7,108 nucleotides of DNA. Source: Phycisphaerales bacterium (lineage in GTDB: Bacteria > Planctomycetota > Phycisphaerae > SM23-33). The stretch's first letter is position 1; every line of letters begins with the position of its first letter. Below, piece after piece: positions 6,534 to 7,108 of this stretch. The stretch is from the NCBI GenBank assembly GCA_003171235.1, contig PMYM01000105.1:8921-16028 (forward strand). Direction: 5' to 3'. A model generated the notes under the pieces. The model was not told the DNA's origin, did no database searches, and was given only the letters and a program-made list of their open reading frames with translations. A program made the position numbers and the translations under genes.

Positions 6534-6572
6534 GGGTGGCATGCCCTTACGCGCCTTGTGCGGAAGGGCATG
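6534..6572 (+). repeat. GGTGGC-headed hairpin element, stem type 2
   Basis: A GGGTGGC head (6534-6540) overlaps the foot of a stem in which CATGCCCTT (6540-6548) pairs with AAGGGCATG (6564-6572). After one A-G mismatch, CGC (6550-6552) pairs with GCG (6560-6562). It lies about 70 bases after the iorA stop, on the same strand, and may also shape the 3' end of that transcript. Confidence 0.75.
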
Positions 6573-6768
6573 TTCCAGAATCCTCAACCTGCCGGCTGCG
6601 CGACAAAGAAGCGTGCCATACAGGAAACACTGTAGATCGCCTTCCTCCAGATTGTCATATCCCATTGCGCCTGATTGAGTTGTGGCATAGTCGCACCTCG
6701 CGCTAAACGGAAGACGGCGGAAAATGGCGGAAAATTTCGGAAAGAACGGTAAAGGTTGGCGAACTTTC
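6573..6768. other. Intergenic DNA with no supportable gene
   Basis: Short reading frames exist on both strands, including one on the minus strand from an ATG near 6662 (MGYDNLEEGDLQ), but they run into the hairpin repeats and show no recognised domain. The segment 6716-6745 has a ten-base period: GGCGGAAAAT twice, then the related TTCGGAAAGA. Confidence 0.5.
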
Positions 6769-6933
6769 GGTGGCACAATTTTCCAACCTGTGCGGGGTCT
6801 CCAGCGGTTTCTGGTGGCACAGGTTTCCAACCTGTGCGGTTCCTGGCGGCATAGGTTTCCAACCTGTGCGGTTCCTGGTGGCACAGGTTTTCAACCTGTG
6901 CGGTTCCTGGTGGCACAGGTTTTCAACCTGTGC
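6769..6933 (+). repeat. Array of five GGTGGC-headed palindromic units, stem type 3
   Basis: Five 25-base units start at 6769, 6813, 6845, 6877 and 6909. Each has a GGTGGC (or GGCGGC) head, then arms GCACAGGTT and AACCTGTGC around a three-base loop (TCC or TTC). The last four repeat with an exact 32-base period, separated by the same seven bases, GGTTCCT. Units 4 and 5 are identical, suggesting recent duplication. Unit 3 has one change that still allows a G-T(U) pair. Unit 1 has two mismatches in its left arm and lies 44 bases from unit 2. A 32-base period keeps no reading frame, so the array is not protein-coding. Confidence 0.92.
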
Positions 6934-6983
6934 CTGTTCAACCGCATCGGCCGGATCGCCCTGGCTCAGGGATGGGTTTAGAA

Positions 6984-7026
6984 CATGGTCACGCGGGAGG
7001 CCAAGAAGCGTGACCATGCCACCCGA
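6984..7026 (-). repeat. GGTGGC-headed hairpin element, stem type 1, copy B
   Basis: CATGGTCACGC (6984-6994) and GCGTGACCATG (7008-7018) form the same perfect 11-bp stem as the element at 4199-4234. The loop is 13 bases here and 8 there. The minus-strand head GGGTGGC (7024-7018) and the flanking TC are conserved between the copies. Confidence 0.8.
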
Positions 7027-7039
7027 CAAAGGGGTCGGC

Positions 7040-7088
7040 GCCTGTGGCCTTTAGCCTGTAGCCTATGGCCTGCAGTCCGTAGCCCGCT
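7040..7088. repeat. Degenerate 7-bp tandem array, unit near GCCTGTA
   Basis: Seven heptamers in register read GCCTGTG, GCCTTTA, GCCTGTA, GCCTATG, GCCTGCA, GTCCGTA and GCCCGCT. The first four bases are nearly constant and the last three vary. The unit differs from that of the heptamer tract near 1578-1680, but the period is the same. Confidence 0.75.
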
Positions 7089-7108
7089 TTCTTCACTTGT
7101 CAAAAAGC

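Noticed and set aside
6469..6540. A frameshifted ferredoxin tail of IorA (a CRAC stretch appears in another frame)
   Set aside because: Only one pair of Cys residues occurs, without the CxxCxxC spacing or flanking residues of a ferredoxin domain.
6584..6916. Minus-strand frames across the palindromic array and the region after iorA
   Set aside because: Their apparent protein repeats come from reading the 32-bp array in shifting frames; composition and lack of a domain argue against a gene.
6769..6933. CRISPR-like array
   Set aside because: The 'spacers' are only seven bases and identical, and the repeats are full palindromes; no cas gene is nearby.

Overview
The window is a GC-rich piece of a bacterial chromosome, most likely from a planctomycete (Phycisphaerae-like) or a related member of the PVC group. 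That placement is an inference. It rests on a HAF-repeat protein with a PEP-CTERM sorting tail, GC-rich codon use, and many palindromic and heptameric repeats between genes. No rRNA, tRNA or CRISPR array is visible.

Layout. Positions 1-1532 (minus) hold the N-terminal two thirds or so of a ComEC/Rec2 DNA-uptake channel, which runs off the left edge. Positions 1578-1680 are a heptanucleotide repeat tract that folds into a 31-bp near-perfect inverted repeat. Positions 1707-2693 (minus) encode a soluble DUF2156 protein (GNAT-like, related to the phosphatidylglycerol lysyltransferase C-terminal domain). Positions 2694-3037 are a divergent intergenic region with a near-consensus sigma70 promoter pointing right and a weaker candidate pointing left. 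Positions 3038-4138 (plus) encode a secreted HAF-repeat protein ending in a PEP-CTERM signal. Positions 4139-4405 are intergenic, with hairpins and a direct repeat at a candidate promoter. Positions 4406-4825 and 4822-6468 (plus) form a two-gene, 4-bp-overlapping unit: a hotdog-fold acyl-CoA thioesterase and the alpha subunit of indolepyruvate ferredoxin oxidoreductase (IorA). Positions 6469-7108 contain no gene that can be supported; they hold several families of palindromic and tandem repeats.

How the genes may work together. The thioesterase-IorA pair is the clearest functional unit. IOR makes aryl-acetyl-CoA from aryl-pyruvates, and a coupled thioesterase could release the free aryl-acetate. 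IorA here stops before the usual C-terminal ferredoxin domain, and no iorB follows within 640 bp. The ComEC and DUF2156 genes share a strand but are separated by the repeat hairpin, so they need not be one operon.

The most unusual feature is a set of hairpins with different stems that share a GGTGGC 'head' on the 5' side: two copies of one stem (4199-4234 and 6984-7024), one copy of a second (6534-6572) and five copies of a third in an array (6769-6933). Together with two separate 7-bp-period tandem tracts, they suggest REP-like elements and heptamer repeats spreading in intergenic DNA.
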